Shown here: one piece after another, positions 1 through 7,690 of the stretch
Layout: each line of letters begins with the position of its first letter
Position numbering within the stretch: position 1 is the first letter of the stretch
Notes under the pieces: generated by a model
Seen by the model: only the letters and a program-made list of their open reading frames with translations
What the model was told of the DNA's origin: nothing
Database searches by the model: none
Translations under genes and position numbers: made by a program
From: DASSUW01 sp035717845
GTDB taxonomy: Bacteria; Actinomycetota; Thermoleophilia; Solirubrobacterales; Solirubrobacteraceae
DNA: 42,405 nucleotides
Direction: 5' to 3'
NCBI GenBank assembly: GCA_035717845.1
Contig: DASTIC010000087.1
Location: forward strand, 1 to 42,405

Positions 1-119
1 ACCACTCGCGGCGCAGGATCGCCACGTCCTGGCGGCCGGCGTGGACCACGATCTCGATCTCAGGCTCGGCCAGCACCTCGGCCAGCGGGGCCGGATCGAA
101 GCCCTGCAGCGGATCGAGC
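1..119 (-). pseudogene. Inverted fragment of a second RNase D sequence
   Basis: Read on the minus strand, this stretch encodes a piece of an RNase D exonuclease domain, including VVHAGRQDVAILRREW, the same segment the plus-strand gene encodes at about 140-205. Bases 2-43 are the exact reverse complement of 161-202 (42 nt). Outside that core the two differ: EPEIEIVVHAG here against DPAVEVIVHAG there. It is therefore a homologous but not identical copy facing the other way, and both copies lose their N-terminal part at the junction near 119-122. A real head-to-head rearrangement or a misassembled contig end could produce this; I favour the latter. Confidence 0.7.
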
Positions 120-1150
120 ACCCACACCTGCTCGCCGACCCGGCCGTCGAGGTGATCGTGCACGCCGGCCGCCAGGACGTGGCGATCCTGCGCCGCGAGT
201 GGGACACGGACTTCGCGAACGTGTTCGACACGCAGATCGCCGCGGGCTTCGCGGGCTTCTCCGCGCAGGCCGGCTACAACGGGCTCCTGCACGACGTGCT
301 CAAGGTGCGGCTGCCCAAGACCGCCAGCTTCACCCGCTGGGATGCGCGCCCGCTGACCGACGAGCAGGTGCGCTACGCCCGCGGCGACGTCGAGCACCTG
401 CTCGACCTCGCGGACGAGCTGCGCCGGCGCCTGGACGCGCAGGGCCGGCTCCAGTGGGCGCGCGAGGAGTGCCGGGCGGTCGAGCAGGCGACGGACGAGC
501 GCGACCCCGAGGAGGTCTGGCGCCGGCTCCCGCGTGCCACCGGCCTCGGCCCGCGCGAGCGCGCGGTGGCGCGCGAGCTGGCGGCCTGGCGGGAGCGCAC
601 GGCCGAGGCCGAGAACCGCCCGGTGGGCTCCGTGGTGCGCGACCCGACGCTCGTCGAGATCGCCAAGCGCACGCCGGAGACGCACCGCGAGCTGGGCCAG
701 ATCCGCGGCATCAACCCGGACGTCGTGCGACGGCGGGGCGACGCGCTGCTCGACGCCGTCCGCCGTGGCCGCGAGGCGGACCCGATCCGGCTCGAGGAGA
801 GCGAGCGCTTCCCCACCGAGCCGCAGGACGGCCCGGTGATCGCGCTCGCGGAGTCGCTCGTGCGCGGCCGCGCCCAGGAGGCCGGGCTCGCCTACGAGCT
901 GATCGCCGCCCGCGCGGACCTCTCGCCGATCGTCGTCGCGGCCCGCCGCGGGCTCGACGAGCCCGACGTCCGCACGCTGCGGGGCTGGCGCCGGGAGCTG
1001 GTCGGCGCCGAGCTGCTCGAGCTGCTGCGCGGCCACCGGCACCTCGGCGTCGGTCCCGGTGGCCGCATCGCGGTCATCGATCAGTCGCCGCGCGCCTCGA
1101 CGGCGGTGTCCGGGTTGTCGGAGAACAGCCCGTCGACGCCGAGCGCGTAG
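41..1150 (+). CDS. rnd: Ribonuclease D, 5'-truncated
   Basis: A DEDD-family 3'-5' exoribonuclease that trims the 3' ends of tRNA precursors and other stable RNAs. Exo II (HAGRQD, about 145-180) and Exo III (YARGDVEHLL, about 375-410) are present, followed by an HRDC-type nucleic-acid-binding domain (about 560-780: RAVARELAAWRE through IRGINPDVVRRRG) and a second helical C-terminal region. The Exo I motif (DTE) that should open the protein is missing. The frame is open to the window edge and offers GTG at 41, but the first 25-27 codons are antisense to another RNase D segment and resemble no RNase D N-terminus. Real homology starts near 122, so the product as written should be inactive unless the edge is misassembled. 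The 3' end overlaps the convergent phosphodiesterase gene by 70 bases. Confidence 0.8.
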   Translation: MDHDLDLRLGQHLGQRGRIEALQRIEHPHLLADPAVEVIVHAGRQDVAILRREWDTDFANVFDTQIAAGFAGFSAQAGYNGLLHDVLKVRLPKTASFTRWDARPLTDEQVRYARGDVEHLLDLADELRRRLDAQGRLQWAREECRAVEQATDERDPEEVWRRLPRATGLGPRERAVARELAAWRERTAEAENRPVGSVVRDPTLVEIAKRTPETHRELGQIRGINPDVVRRRGDALLDAVRRGREADPIRLEESERFPTEPQDGPVIALAESLVRGRAQEAGLAYELIAARADLSPIVVAARRGLDEPDVRTLRGWRRELVGAELLELLRGHRHLGVGPGGRIAVIDQSPRASTAVSGLSENSPSTPSA

Positions 1151-2175
1151 AACTGGTCGTACTCGGCGAACGCGTTCCCGTACGCCGCCGGGTCGGACGA
1201 CGAGCGCAGCTCGAGCGGCAGGAACGTGTTCTCGTTGCGGAACGTGTACGGGTGGACGACGAGGCCGGCGCGGTGGGCGTCGCTCACGAACGTGGTCGGC
1301 GCCAGCGAGTTCCCGGCGGGGTCGCGGGGGACGATGTAGTCCTTCGACGGCCCGACCCCGTCCGCGTAGGTGGAGATCTCGCGGAGCCCGGCGGGCGTCG
1401 CCAGGTCGCCGTAGGTGCGCGGGTCGCCGGACACCACGAAGTCGTACGGACGGCTGGTGCGGGTGGAGAGGAGCTGCACGAGCGGCACGTCGATCTTGCC
1501 GTCGAGCGCCTTCAGGTTGCCGACCTCGAACGACTGCACGAACACCTTCGCCTTGCGGCCGTCCAGGCGGTTGCGCCGCAGCGCGCGCACGAGCGGCTTC
1601 TCGAGCGCGAGCCCGATCGAGCGGAAGTACGTCGGGTGCTTGGTCTCCGGGTAGATCCCGATCGGGCGGCCGAGCTCCTTCGAGAGACGCCGCGACAGGT
1701 CGATGACCTCCTGGAAGGTCGGCACCTGGTAGCGGCCGTTGTAGAGCGTGTTGCGGGGCCGCAGCTCCGGGATCCGCTCCTTGGCGCGCAGCGTGCGCAG
1801 CTCGGCCAGCGTGAAGTCCTCGGTGAACCAGCCGGTGATCGACGCGCCGTCGATCACCTTGGTCGTGCGGCGGCCGGCGAACGCGGGCCGGTCGGCGACG
1901 TCGGTGGTCCCGGAGATCTCGTTCTCGTGGCGCGCGACGAGCACCCCGTCCTTGGTCGACACGAGGTCGGGCTCGATGTAGTCGGCGCCCATGCGCGCGC
2001 CCAGCGCGTAGGCGGCGAGGGTGTGCTCCGGGCGGTACCCCGAAGCGCCGCGATGGGCGATCACCAACGGTTCGGCCTGCTTGCCCCGCCGCTCGGCGGA
2101 GGCGGGGCCTGCCAAGGCGGCGGGCAGGAGAAGCGAGGCGATCGTGAGGAGTGTGAGGGTGAGACGTGACGGCAT
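1081..2175 (-). CDS. glpQ: Secreted glycerophosphodiester phosphodiesterase
   Basis: Hydrolyses glycerophosphodiesters to glycerol 3-phosphate and an alcohol, recovering carbon and phosphate from phospholipid head groups. The 364-residue protein opens with a signal peptide (MPSRLTLTLLTIASLLLPAALA, cleavage probably after PASA), so it acts outside the membrane. GDPD-family motifs are clear: IAHRGASGYRPEHT (catalytic His and metal-binding Glu), DYIEPDL (EPD metal motif), and ARHE where the second catalytic His is expected. The C-terminal VDGLFSDNPDTA is the usual GDPD ending. Length and layout match the longer periplasmic GlpQ type rather than cytosolic UgpQ. The ATG at 2175 is chosen because it gives a complete signal peptide and lies 7 bases below a -10 box. 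Confidence 0.92.
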   Translation of the reverse strand: MPSRLTLTLLTIASLLLPAALAGPASAERRGKQAEPLVIAHRGASGYRPEHTLAAYALGARMGADYIEPDLVSTKDGVLVARHENEISGTTDVADRPAFAGRRTTKVIDGASITGWFTEDFTLAELRTLRAKERIPELRPRNTLYNGRYQVPTFQEVIDLSRRLSKELGRPIGIYPETKHPTYFRSIGLALEKPLVRALRRNRLDGRKAKVFVQSFEVGNLKALDGKIDVPLVQLLSTRTSRPYDFVVSGDPRTYGDLATPAGLREISTYADGVGPSKDYIVPRDPAGNSLAPTTFVSDAHRAGLVVHPYTFRNENTFLPLELRSSSDPAAYGNAFAEYDQFYALGVDGLFSDNPDTAVEARGD

Positions 2176-2182
2176 GGCGCGA

Positions 2183-2188
2183 ACCCTA
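2183..2188 (-). promoter_or_regulatory. -10 box (TAGGGT) of the glpQ-like gene
   Basis: TAGGGT on the minus strand ends 7 bases before the ATG at 2175, so transcription would start at or next to the start codon (leaderless). The same hexamer and spacing occur before the UPF0303 gene at 13023. No Shine-Dalgarno sequence is present. Confidence 0.5.
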
Positions 2189-2191
2189 GCC

Positions 2192-2325
2192 TCAGGTCGC
2201 GTCGACCACTTCGAAGTCGCTTCCGTGGAGGTCGTCCAGCGCGTGCAGCTGGTCGTTGTCCCAGCGGCGGTCGGGCGTGCCCGAGACGTACCACCGCGGG
2301 CCGGCGACTTTGCGAGCGGTCAGCG
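2192..2325 (-). other. Coding-like stretch without a usual start codon
   Basis: Immediately past the stop of the Cys-motif protein, a shifted minus-strand frame reads a protein-like tail of about 40 residues containing GPRWYVSGTPDRRWDNDQ and LHGSDFEVVDAT, ending in TGA at 2192. Its mixed composition differs from the Arg/Ser/Pro-rich shadow frames around it. I find no ATG, GTG or TTG that would start it. It may be the end of a gene whose front was lost, or a frameshifted extension of the neighbour. I do not recognise the family. Confidence 0.35.
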
Positions 2326-2658
2326 GGCGAAGTCGGCGGCGTCGACGAGACCGCGGCGCAGTGCCTGGATCATCGTCTCGACGTCGGCCGCCATGCGGTG
2401 GCTGTCGAGCCGGTGCAGCGCACGGGCGACGATGTCGAGCCGGCGATCCAGCTCGAGGTCGAAGCGGGCGGCGATCTCGTTCGTCGTCGTCACCTCGCGC
2501 CACGTGTCGCAGGCGCCGCAGCGCAGCAGCATCCACCAGTGGTCCTCGCCGACGGGCTCCCAGTCGACCGGGTTCACGAAGTCCTCGTGGCAGACGGCGC
2601 AGTGCTCGAGCTGCACGTCCGGGTCGGGGCGACGGGGCTTGCGGGAGCGGAGGAACAC
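2320..2658 (-). CDS. Conserved hypothetical protein with CxxC motifs
   Basis: A 112-residue protein whose first half carries CAVC (about residues 18-21) and CGAC (about 43-46), a likely zinc-ribbon-like metal knuckle, joined by the Trp-rich stretch VDWEPVGEDHWWMLL. The second half is helical (ARFDLELDRRLDIVARALHRLD). No catalytic motif is recognisable. The frame extends to 2763, but I choose the GTG at 2658: the upstream residues look non-coding, and a TACTTA -10 box sits 7 bases before this GTG. It is divergent from the MBL/rhodanese gene, whose start is 86 bases away. Function unknown; the family seems typical of this actinobacterial group. Confidence 0.7.
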   Translation of the reverse strand: MFLRSRKPRRPDPDVQLEHCAVCHEDFVNPVDWEPVGEDHWWMLLRCGACDTWREVTTTNEIAARFDLELDRRLDIVARALHRLDSHRMAADVETMIQALRRGLVDAADFAR

Positions 2659-2665
2659 GATGGCA

Positions 2666-2671
2666 TAAGTA
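2666..2671 (-). promoter_or_regulatory. -10 box (TACTTA) of the Cys-motif protein
   Basis: TACTTA on the minus strand lies 7 bases before GTG 2658, the same arrangement as other starts in this window, and supports leaderless initiation there. A TTGACT lies upstream, but its spacing to this box (13) is too short for a normal -35. Confidence 0.4.
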
Positions 2672-2731
2672 TTCGACCACAGCGAGTCAAGCTGTACCCG
2701 GATAGCCCCCTTCGAGGGGTGCGGTCGGCCG

Positions 2732-2737
2732 TACGAT
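2732..2737 (+). promoter_or_regulatory. -10 box (TACGAT) of the MBL/rhodanese gene
   Basis: TACGAT ends 6 bases before the GTG at 2744 and there is no ribosome-binding site between them, which fits a leaderless transcript and fixes the GTG as the start. Confidence 0.5.
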
Positions 2738-2743
2738 TCGCTG

Positions 2744-4132
2744 GTGGTCTTCCGCCAAATCACCCACGACGACCTCGGCTGCGCCTCCTACCTGGTGGGC
2801 GACGAGGCGGCGGGCGTCGCGGCCGTCGTCGACCCGCGCTTCGAGGTCGACGAGTACCTGGAGCTGGCGCGCTACATGGGGCTGCGGATCGAGCACGTGT
2901 TCGAGACCCACAACCACGCGGACCACGTGTCGGGCCACGGTCGCCTGGCGGCCGCGACGGGGGCGACGATCCACATCCACCGCGACGCCGCGCCGGAGTA
3001 CGACCACGAGCCGTTCGACGACGGCGCCGAGTTCGCGCTCGGCGCGCTGCGGATCCGCGCCCTGCACACCCCGGGCCACCGTCCCGAGCACACGGCGTTC
3101 GCGCTGATCGACACGCGCCGCGGAGACCAGCCCTGGGCGGTGCTGACCGGCGACAGCCTGTTCGTCAACGATGTCGCGCGGCCCGACCTGGCGATCGAGA
3201 AGGCCGAGGGCGCGCGCGGCATCTTCCGCTCTCTGCGCGACCGGCTGCTCACGCTGCCCGGCCAGGTCGAGCTGTGGCCCGGCCACTTCGGCGGCTCGAT
3301 GTGCGGAGGCCCGGGCATGGACATGAAGGTCTCCTCGACGATCGGCTTCGAGCGCGAGCACAACCCGACACTGGCCATCACCGACGAGGACGCGTTCGTG
3401 GACCGCGCGCTGGCCGGCCTCGGCCCGCAGCCGCCGAACTTCCAGGCGATCGTCGAGCTCAACCGGGGCCCGCTGCTCACCGACGGCGTCGAGCTGCTGC
3501 CGCTCGCGCCGCGCCAGGTCGAGCAGAAGCGCATCGCGGGGGCGATGCTGGTCGACGTGCGCACCGACCAGCAGTTCGACGACGCGCACATCACGGGCGC
3601 CATCTGCAACCCGATGCTGCGGGCCGGCTTCGGCTCCAAGCTGGCCTGGCTCGCGGACCGTGACCAGGAGATCGTGTTCGTGGGCCGCGACGACGAGGAC
3701 GGGCGGCGGGCCGGAAGACTGGCGGTCGCGGTCGGGATCCGGAGGCTCGGCGGCTTCCTGCACGGCGGGATGACGAGCTGGTGGCAGGAGCGGCGGCCGG
3801 TCGAGGGGATCGAGCGAATACCGGTCGAGGTGCTCCCCGAGCGGCTGGCCGCCGACCCGGCGATGCAGCTGCTCGACGTGCGCGAGCGCAGCGAGTGGGA
3901 CGAGGGGCACATCCCGGGCTCGCACTTCATGCCGTGGCACGACATCGACGCCGTGCCCGATGGCATCGACCCGGCCCGCCCCGTCGCCGTGCTCTGCACG
4001 TCCGGCCAGCGCGCGGGAACGGCGGCCAGCCTACTGCGCCGCTACGGCGCCGAACGGGTCATCCACGTGGTCGACGGCGGCGTCACGGCGTGGGGCCGGC
4101 TCGGCCACCCGCTCACGGACAGCGAAGGATGA
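2744..4132 (+). CDS. MBL-fold/rhodanese fusion, persulfide dioxygenase-like
   Basis: A 462-residue three-domain protein. Residues 1-240 are a metallo-beta-lactamase fold of the ETHE1/persulfide-dioxygenase branch: HNHADH (H56, H58, D60, H61), TPGH (H112), TGDSLF (D137) and WPGHFGG (H181). Residues 265-345 are a rhodanese fold with the VDVRTDQQFDDAHITGAI signature, but its active loop reads VGRDDEDG with no cysteine. Residues 360-460 are a second rhodanese with an intact loop, CTSGQR (C418). This order (dioxygenase, dead rhodanese, live rhodanese) is that of CstB-type sulfide-detoxifying enzymes, which oxidise persulfides and make thiosulfate. Cytoplasmic; no signal peptide. The last 20 bases overlap the convergent alpha-glucosidase. 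Overall function is well supported; exact substrate is inferred. Confidence 0.88.
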   Translation: MVFRQITHDDLGCASYLVGDEAAGVAAVVDPRFEVDEYLELARYMGLRIEHVFETHNHADHVSGHGRLAAATGATIHIHRDAAPEYDHEPFDDGAEFALGALRIRALHTPGHRPEHTAFALIDTRRGDQPWAVLTGDSLFVNDVARPDLAIEKAEGARGIFRSLRDRLLTLPGQVELWPGHFGGSMCGGPGMDMKVSSTIGFEREHNPTLAITDEDAFVDRALAGLGPQPPNFQAIVELNRGPLLTDGVELLPLAPRQVEQKRIAGAMLVDVRTDQQFDDAHITGAICNPMLRAGFGSKLAWLADRDQEIVFVGRDDEDGRRAGRLAVAVGIRRLGGFLHGGMTSWWQERRPVEGIERIPVEVLPERLAADPAMQLLDVRERSEWDEGHIPGSHFMPWHDIDAVPDGIDPARPVAVLCTSGQRAGTAASLLRRYGAERVIHVVDGGVTAWGRLGHPLTDSEG

Positions 4133-5645
4133 CGCCCTGGCCGGGGGCGAGCGCGCCGTCCTCGAACGCCGGTGTGGTGGACAGCACGAGCTCGGCGCCG
4201 GGCGGGGGCGCTTCGAGCGCGCGCGGCTCGGCGGCGAAGTTGACCGCGGCGAGCAGGCGCTCGCCGTCGTGCTCGCGCAGCCAGGCGAGCACGTCCCGGC
4301 CCGCCTCGAGCGTGCGCTGCGCGCCGATCTGGAGCGCCGGCGACCCTGCGCGGAGGGCGGCCAGGCGGCGGACGAGGTTGAGCGTCGACTGCGCGTCGTC
4401 GGCCTGCGTCTCGGCGTTCAGGCGCTCCGCGTCGGCGACGGGCGGCAGCCACGGCTCGGCGGCGCTGAACCCGGCCGCGGGACCGGCGGCCGACGGCGGC
4501 CGCCACGGCATCGGCGCGCGGACCGGGTCTCGGCCGTCGACGTCGACCACGCGCTCGGGCGGGATCTCGGCGTCGGGCAGCCCGAGCTCCTGCCCCTGGT
4601 AGACGAACGGCGTGCCGCGCAGCGCGTACAGCATCAGCGCCGCGGCCCGCGCCCGGTCGGGGCCGAGCCCGGCCTCGTCGAAGCGGCTGGCCACGCGCGG
4701 CTTGTCGTGGTTCTCGAGGAACCAGGCCGGCCACGCGGTGCGGTCGGCGAGCGCCTCGAAGTCGTCGATCGAGGTGCGGAACGCCTCGGCGTCCCACGGC
4801 AGGTCGACGAACACGAAGTTGTGGGCCAGGTGCAGCTGGTCGCCGGACTCGAGGTAGCTCACCGTGCGGTGGAGGTCCTGGAGCGCCACCTCGCCGACGA
4901 TCATGCGGTCCTGGTACTCGTCGACCACGCGCCGGATGCCGCGCAGGCGCGGGTGGATCGTCTCCCAGTCCTCGTCGTGGCGGCGGGGAGCGCCGCGATG
5001 GCTGCGCAGGAGCGGGTCCTTGGCGATCTTGTGGATCGCGTCGAGGCGCAGCCCGTCGACGCCGCGGTCGAGCCAGAAGCGGATCACGTCGTGCATCGCG
5101 GCCTCGACCTCGGGGTTGTCCCAGTTCAGGTCGGGCTGCTCGGCCATGAACGAGTGCAGGTACCACTGGCCGGTGGCGTCGTCGAACGTCCACGCCGGGC
5201 CGACGGCCTGGAACTGCGACGTCCAGTCGTTGGGCGGGCCGCCGTCCGGCGCGCCGTCGCGCCACACGTACCAGTCGCGCTTGGGGTCGTCGCGGCTCGA
5301 GCGGCTGGCCTCGAACCACGGATGCCGGTCCGACGTGTGGTTCGGGACCCAGTCGAGGATCACGCGCATGTCGCGCGCGTGCGCCTCGGCGATCAAGCGG
5401 TCGAGGTCGGCGAGCGTGCCGAACGTCGGGTCGACGTCGCAGTAGTCGGAGACGTCGTAGCCGAAGTCGGCCATCGGCGAGGGGAAAATCGGCGACAGCC
5501 AGACCGCCTGCATCCCGAGGCCGGCGACGTGGTCGAGCCGGTCGACGATGCCGAGCAGGTCCCCGACCCCGTCGCCGTCCGCGTCGACGAACGAGCGCGG
5601 GTAGATCTGGTAGATCGCCCCCCGCTGCCACCACGGCACGGTCAT
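4113..5645 (-). CDS. GH13 alpha-glucosidase/oligo-1,6-glucosidase-like
   Basis: A 510-residue glycoside hydrolase family 13 enzyme, cytoplasmic, cleaving alpha-glucosidic bonds in short oligosaccharides. The conserved regions are intact: AVWLSPIFPSP near residue 50, DWVPNHTSD (98-106), GLRLDAIHK with nucleophile D202, IVGEV with acid/base E252, and FLENHDKPR with D314. A C-terminal all-beta domain follows. The family includes maltase, isomaltase and trehalose-active members that these motifs cannot separate. The ATG at 5645 is preferred because MTVPWWQRGAIYQIYPRSF is the normal N-terminus; the longer frame from TTG 5675 adds residues unlike the family. A winged-helix regulator lies 34 bases upstream on the same strand, so the two are probably cotranscribed. 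Confidence 0.9.
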   Translation of the reverse strand: MTVPWWQRGAIYQIYPRSFVDADGDGVGDLLGIVDRLDHVAGLGMQAVWLSPIFPSPMADFGYDVSDYCDVDPTFGTLADLDRLIAEAHARDMRVILDWVPNHTSDRHPWFEASRSSRDDPKRDWYVWRDGAPDGGPPNDWTSQFQAVGPAWTFDDATGQWYLHSFMAEQPDLNWDNPEVEAAMHDVIRFWLDRGVDGLRLDAIHKIAKDPLLRSHRGAPRRHDEDWETIHPRLRGIRRVVDEYQDRMIVGEVALQDLHRTVSYLESGDQLHLAHNFVFVDLPWDAEAFRTSIDDFEALADRTAWPAWFLENHDKPRVASRFDEAGLGPDRARAAALMLYALRGTPFVYQGQELGLPDAEIPPERVVDVDGRDPVRAPMPWRPPSAAGPAAGFSAAEPWLPPVADAERLNAETQADDAQSTLNLVRRLAALRAGSPALQIGAQRTLEAGRDVLAWLREHDGERLLAAVNFAAEPRALEAPPPGAELVLSTTPAFEDGALAPGQGVILRCP

Positions 5646-5679
5646 GGCGCGGGAGCATGGCAGCCTTCGATGCAACTGG

Positions 5680-5961
5680 CTACGGGGTGAGGACGGCGAG
5701 CAGGTCCCCGACGCGCCGGTCGCGCGCGAGGGAGTCGGGGACCGGAAGGTCCGAGCGGATCGCGTAGCGGTTGCGCCGGCCGACTCGCTGGCGCGACACG
5801 TAGCCCGCGTCGGCGAGCTCTCCGACGATGCGGTGCGCGGCCCGCTCGGTGATGCCGACCGCGTCGCCGATCTCCCGGAGCCTGATGCCAGGGTCCTGGG
5901 CGATGCAGATCAGCACCTGCGCGTGGTTGGTGAGAAACGACCAGGTACCCGGCGACGGCAT
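5680..5961 (-). CDS. Winged-helix transcriptional regulator
   Basis: A 93-residue single-domain DNA-binding protein. WSFLTNHAQVLICIAQDPGIRLREIGDAVGITERAAHRIVGEL is a MarR/ArsR-like winged helix: recognition helix around ITERAAHRIVGEL, wing around SRQRVGRRNRYAI. No sensor domain or metal-binding cysteines are visible. The ATG at 5961 is chosen; an in-frame ATG at 6000 would add MTSVSRNDYPSSA, which does not look like family sequence, and TATCCT 9 bases above 5961 is a plausible -10 box. It precedes the GH13 gene in the same direction, so it could control sugar use, but that is inference from position only. Confidence 0.75.
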   Translation of the reverse strand: MPSPGTWSFLTNHAQVLICIAQDPGIRLREIGDAVGITERAAHRIVGELADAGYVSRQRVGRRNRYAIRSDLPVPDSLARDRRVGDLLAVLTP

Positions 5962-5974
5962 GGCGGAACTAGGA

Positions 5975-6008
5975 TAGTCATTTCTAGACACTGAAGTCAT
6001 GTATAGTC
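5975..6008. promoter_or_regulatory. Divergent promoter region with repeated AGTCAT
   Basis: AGTCAT occurs at 5975-5980 and 5995-6000, 20 bases apart (two helical turns), between the winged-helix gene (minus) and the small charged gene (plus). TATAGT at 6003-6008 is a good -10 for the plus-strand gene. The repeats are candidate operator half-sites for the adjacent regulator. Confidence 0.3.
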
Positions 6009-6050
6009 CGGCCCCTGGCGCACGGAAACCGGAAGACGAAAGGTGGCGCG

Positions 6051-6263
6051 ATGGGCGACACGAGCAAGCGGCAGCGTCCGGCGGAGGCTCCGAAGCGCGG
6101 AGAAGCGGCCTGGAGGGCGGCCAAGGAGGCCATCGCAAGCCGCAACGAGCAGGCCAGCAAGCGCTCGCGGGCGCGGCGCCAGGCCGCGCACGAGGAGGCG
6201 GCAGCGCGGCAGGCCGCGGCCGACAAGCGCGAGCGCGCCGAGCTCGCGAAGCGGCGGCCATAG
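6051..6263 (+). CDS. Small highly charged hypothetical protein
   Basis: A 70-residue protein made almost entirely of Lys, Arg, Glu, Ala and Gln (for example ASKRSRARRQAAHEEAAARQ), predicted as one long charged helix or coiled coil with no hydrophobic core and no membrane segment. GAAAGG 7 bases before the ATG is a credible ribosome-binding site. It has the same character as the next gene, which starts 4 bases after its stop, so the pair is probably one transcript. Such proteins often bind nucleic acid or ribosomes, but nothing here shows that. I do not recognise a named family. Confidence 0.6.
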   Translation: MGDTSKRQRPAEAPKRGEAAWRAAKEAIASRNEQASKRSRARRQAAHEEAAARQAAADKRERAELAKRRP

Positions 6264-6267
6264 GCGT

Positions 6268-6444
6268 ATGGCGTCGAGCTCGAAGCACAAGACCACCATG
6301 GCGAAGCTCAACCGCGAGCGAGCGGTGCGCGAACGGCGCCTCGAGAAGCAGGCCAAGAAGGACGCGAGGAAGCGGGCGGCCGCCGCTCCCCCCGCAGAGC
6401 CGGGTGACGTGCCCGCGACCGAGCCCACCCGCGAAGCCGACTGA
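6268..6444 (+). CDS. Small basic hypothetical protein
   Basis: A 58-residue protein, MASSSKHKTTMAKLNRERAV at the start, then a very basic helix (RRLEKQAKKDARKRAAAA) and an acidic, Pro-rich tail. The frame is open upstream to 6043, but ATG 6268 is chosen because earlier codons read as shadow of the preceding gene and the start follows that gene's stop by 4 bases. I know this pattern (SSKxKTxAKLNRERAVRERR) from small unannotated actinobacterial proteins. No enzyme motif. A role in RNA or ribosome binding is possible but unsupported. Confidence 0.6.
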   Translation: MASSSKHKTTMAKLNRERAVRERRLEKQAKKDARKRAAAAPPAEPGDVPATEPTREAD

Positions 6445-6460
6445 CCGGTCTCCCGAAGAT

Positions 6461-7690
6461 TCAGCGCTGCGTCGACCTGACCCGCTCGGTCAGGAACTCC
6501 TGCTCGGCCACGTTCTCGCTGAGCGCGAGCGCGGCCCGGTAGGCGTCGGCGGCCTCGGCGTCGCGGCCGAGGCGGTGCAGGAGGTCGGCCTTGGTGGACG
6601 GCAGGTAGCGGTAGCCGGCGAGGCGGCCGTCGCGCTCGAGCGCCTCGACTTCCACGAGCGCCGCCTCGGGCCCGTCGACCATGGACACCGCGACCGCGCG
6701 ATTGAGCGCGACGACGGGAGAGGGCCAGACCCGCAGCAGCGCGGTGTAGAGCTCCAGGATCTGCTCCCAGTCGGTCTCGGCGTAGCTTGGGGCCTGGGCG
6801 TGCAGCGCGGCGATCGCCGCCTGAAGCGTGAAGCGGCCGGGCGGACCGGCGCGCAGCGCGGTGACGAGGAGCCGGTCGGCCTCGGCGATCAGCCCGGAGT
6901 CCCAGGCGGCGCGGTCCTGCTCCTCCAGTCGCAGCAGGCGGCCGTCGGCGCTGGTGCGCGTCGCCCGGCGCGCGTGATGGACGAGCAGCAGCGCGAGCAG
7001 GCCGGCGGCCTCGCGGTCGGCGGGCAGCAGGACTCGGAGCATGCGGGCGAGGTCGAGCGCCCGCTCGGTCAGCTCGTCGCGCACGAGGTCACGGCCTGAG
7101 TGCGCGGTGTGCCCGGTCGCGTACAGCAGATGGATCACGGTGAGCACCGCATCGACGCGCTGCGCCAGCTCGCCGAGGGCCGGCACCGCGAACGGGATCC
7201 GGGCGGCGACGATCTTCTTCTTCGCGCGCGTCAGGCGAGCGGCCATCGTCGCCTCGGCGACGAGGAACGCCTGCGCGATGTCCGGCGTCGCCACGCCGCA
7301 CACGAGCCGCAACGTCAGCGCCACCTGCGCCTCCTGCGACAGCGCCGGATGGCAGCAGACGAAGAGCAACCGCAGGCGGTCGTCGGGGATCTCGTCGGGC
7401 TCGGACCGCTCGGCGTCCTCGGGTGCGAGCAGGAGCGGCAGCTTGGTCTCGAGCGTCGTCCGGCGGTGCATCGCGTTCAGCGCGCGCCGGCGCGCGACCG
7501 TCGTCAGCCACGCGCCGGGCCGGTCCGGCACACCGTCGCGCGCCCAGGTCCGGAGCGCCTGCACGTAGGCGTCCTGGACCGCCTCCTCCGCGGCGTCCAG
7601 GTCGCGCGTGGTGCGCACCGTCGTGGCGAGCACGGACGCCCACTCACGACGGTGCGCGTCGGCGACGGCCTGCTCGACGGCAGAGCTCAG
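6461..7690 (-). CDS. ECF42-type RNA polymerase sigma factor, CTG start
   Basis: Extracytoplasmic-function sigma factor with the long C-terminal extension (DUF6596 and TPR-like helices, about residues 190-405) that defines the ECF42 group. Sigma region 2 covers TTRDLDAAEEAVQDAYVQAL to AWLTTVARRRALNAMHR; region 4 covers LTLRLVCGVATPDIAQAFLV and MAARLTRAKKKI. ECF42 genes typically sit beside a YciI/DGPF protein, as here. The first standard start is GTG 7633, but the 19 codons before it (SSAVEQAVADAHRREWASV) are the usual ECF42 N-terminus. The only in-frame candidate giving that sequence is CTG 7690, overlapping the YciI stop as CTGA, with GGAGG 4 bases upstream. The gene appears translationally coupled to YciI. 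Confidence 0.85.
   Translation of the reverse strand: MSSAVEQAVADAHRREWASVLATTVRTTRDLDAAEEAVQDAYVQALRTWARDGVPDRPGAWLTTVARRRALNAMHRRTTLETKLPLLLAPEDAERSEPDEIPDDRLRLLFVCCHPALSQEAQVALTLRLVCGVATPDIAQAFLVAEATMAARLTRAKKKIVAARIPFAVPALGELAQRVDAVLTVIHLLYATGHTAHSGRDLVRDELTERALDLARMLRVLLPADREAAGLLALLLVHHARRATRTSADGRLLRLEEQDRAAWDSGLIAEADRLLVTALRAGPPGRFTLQAAIAALHAQAPSYAETDWEQILELYTALLRVWPSPVVALNRAVAVSMVDGPEAALVEVEALERDGRLAGYRYLPSTKADLLHRLGRDAEAADAYRAALALSENVAEQEFLTERVRSTQR

Noticed and set aside
3960..5690. 576-codon plus-strand frame opposite the GH13 gene
   Set aside because: Shadow of a well-supported alpha-glucosidase with all catalytic residues.
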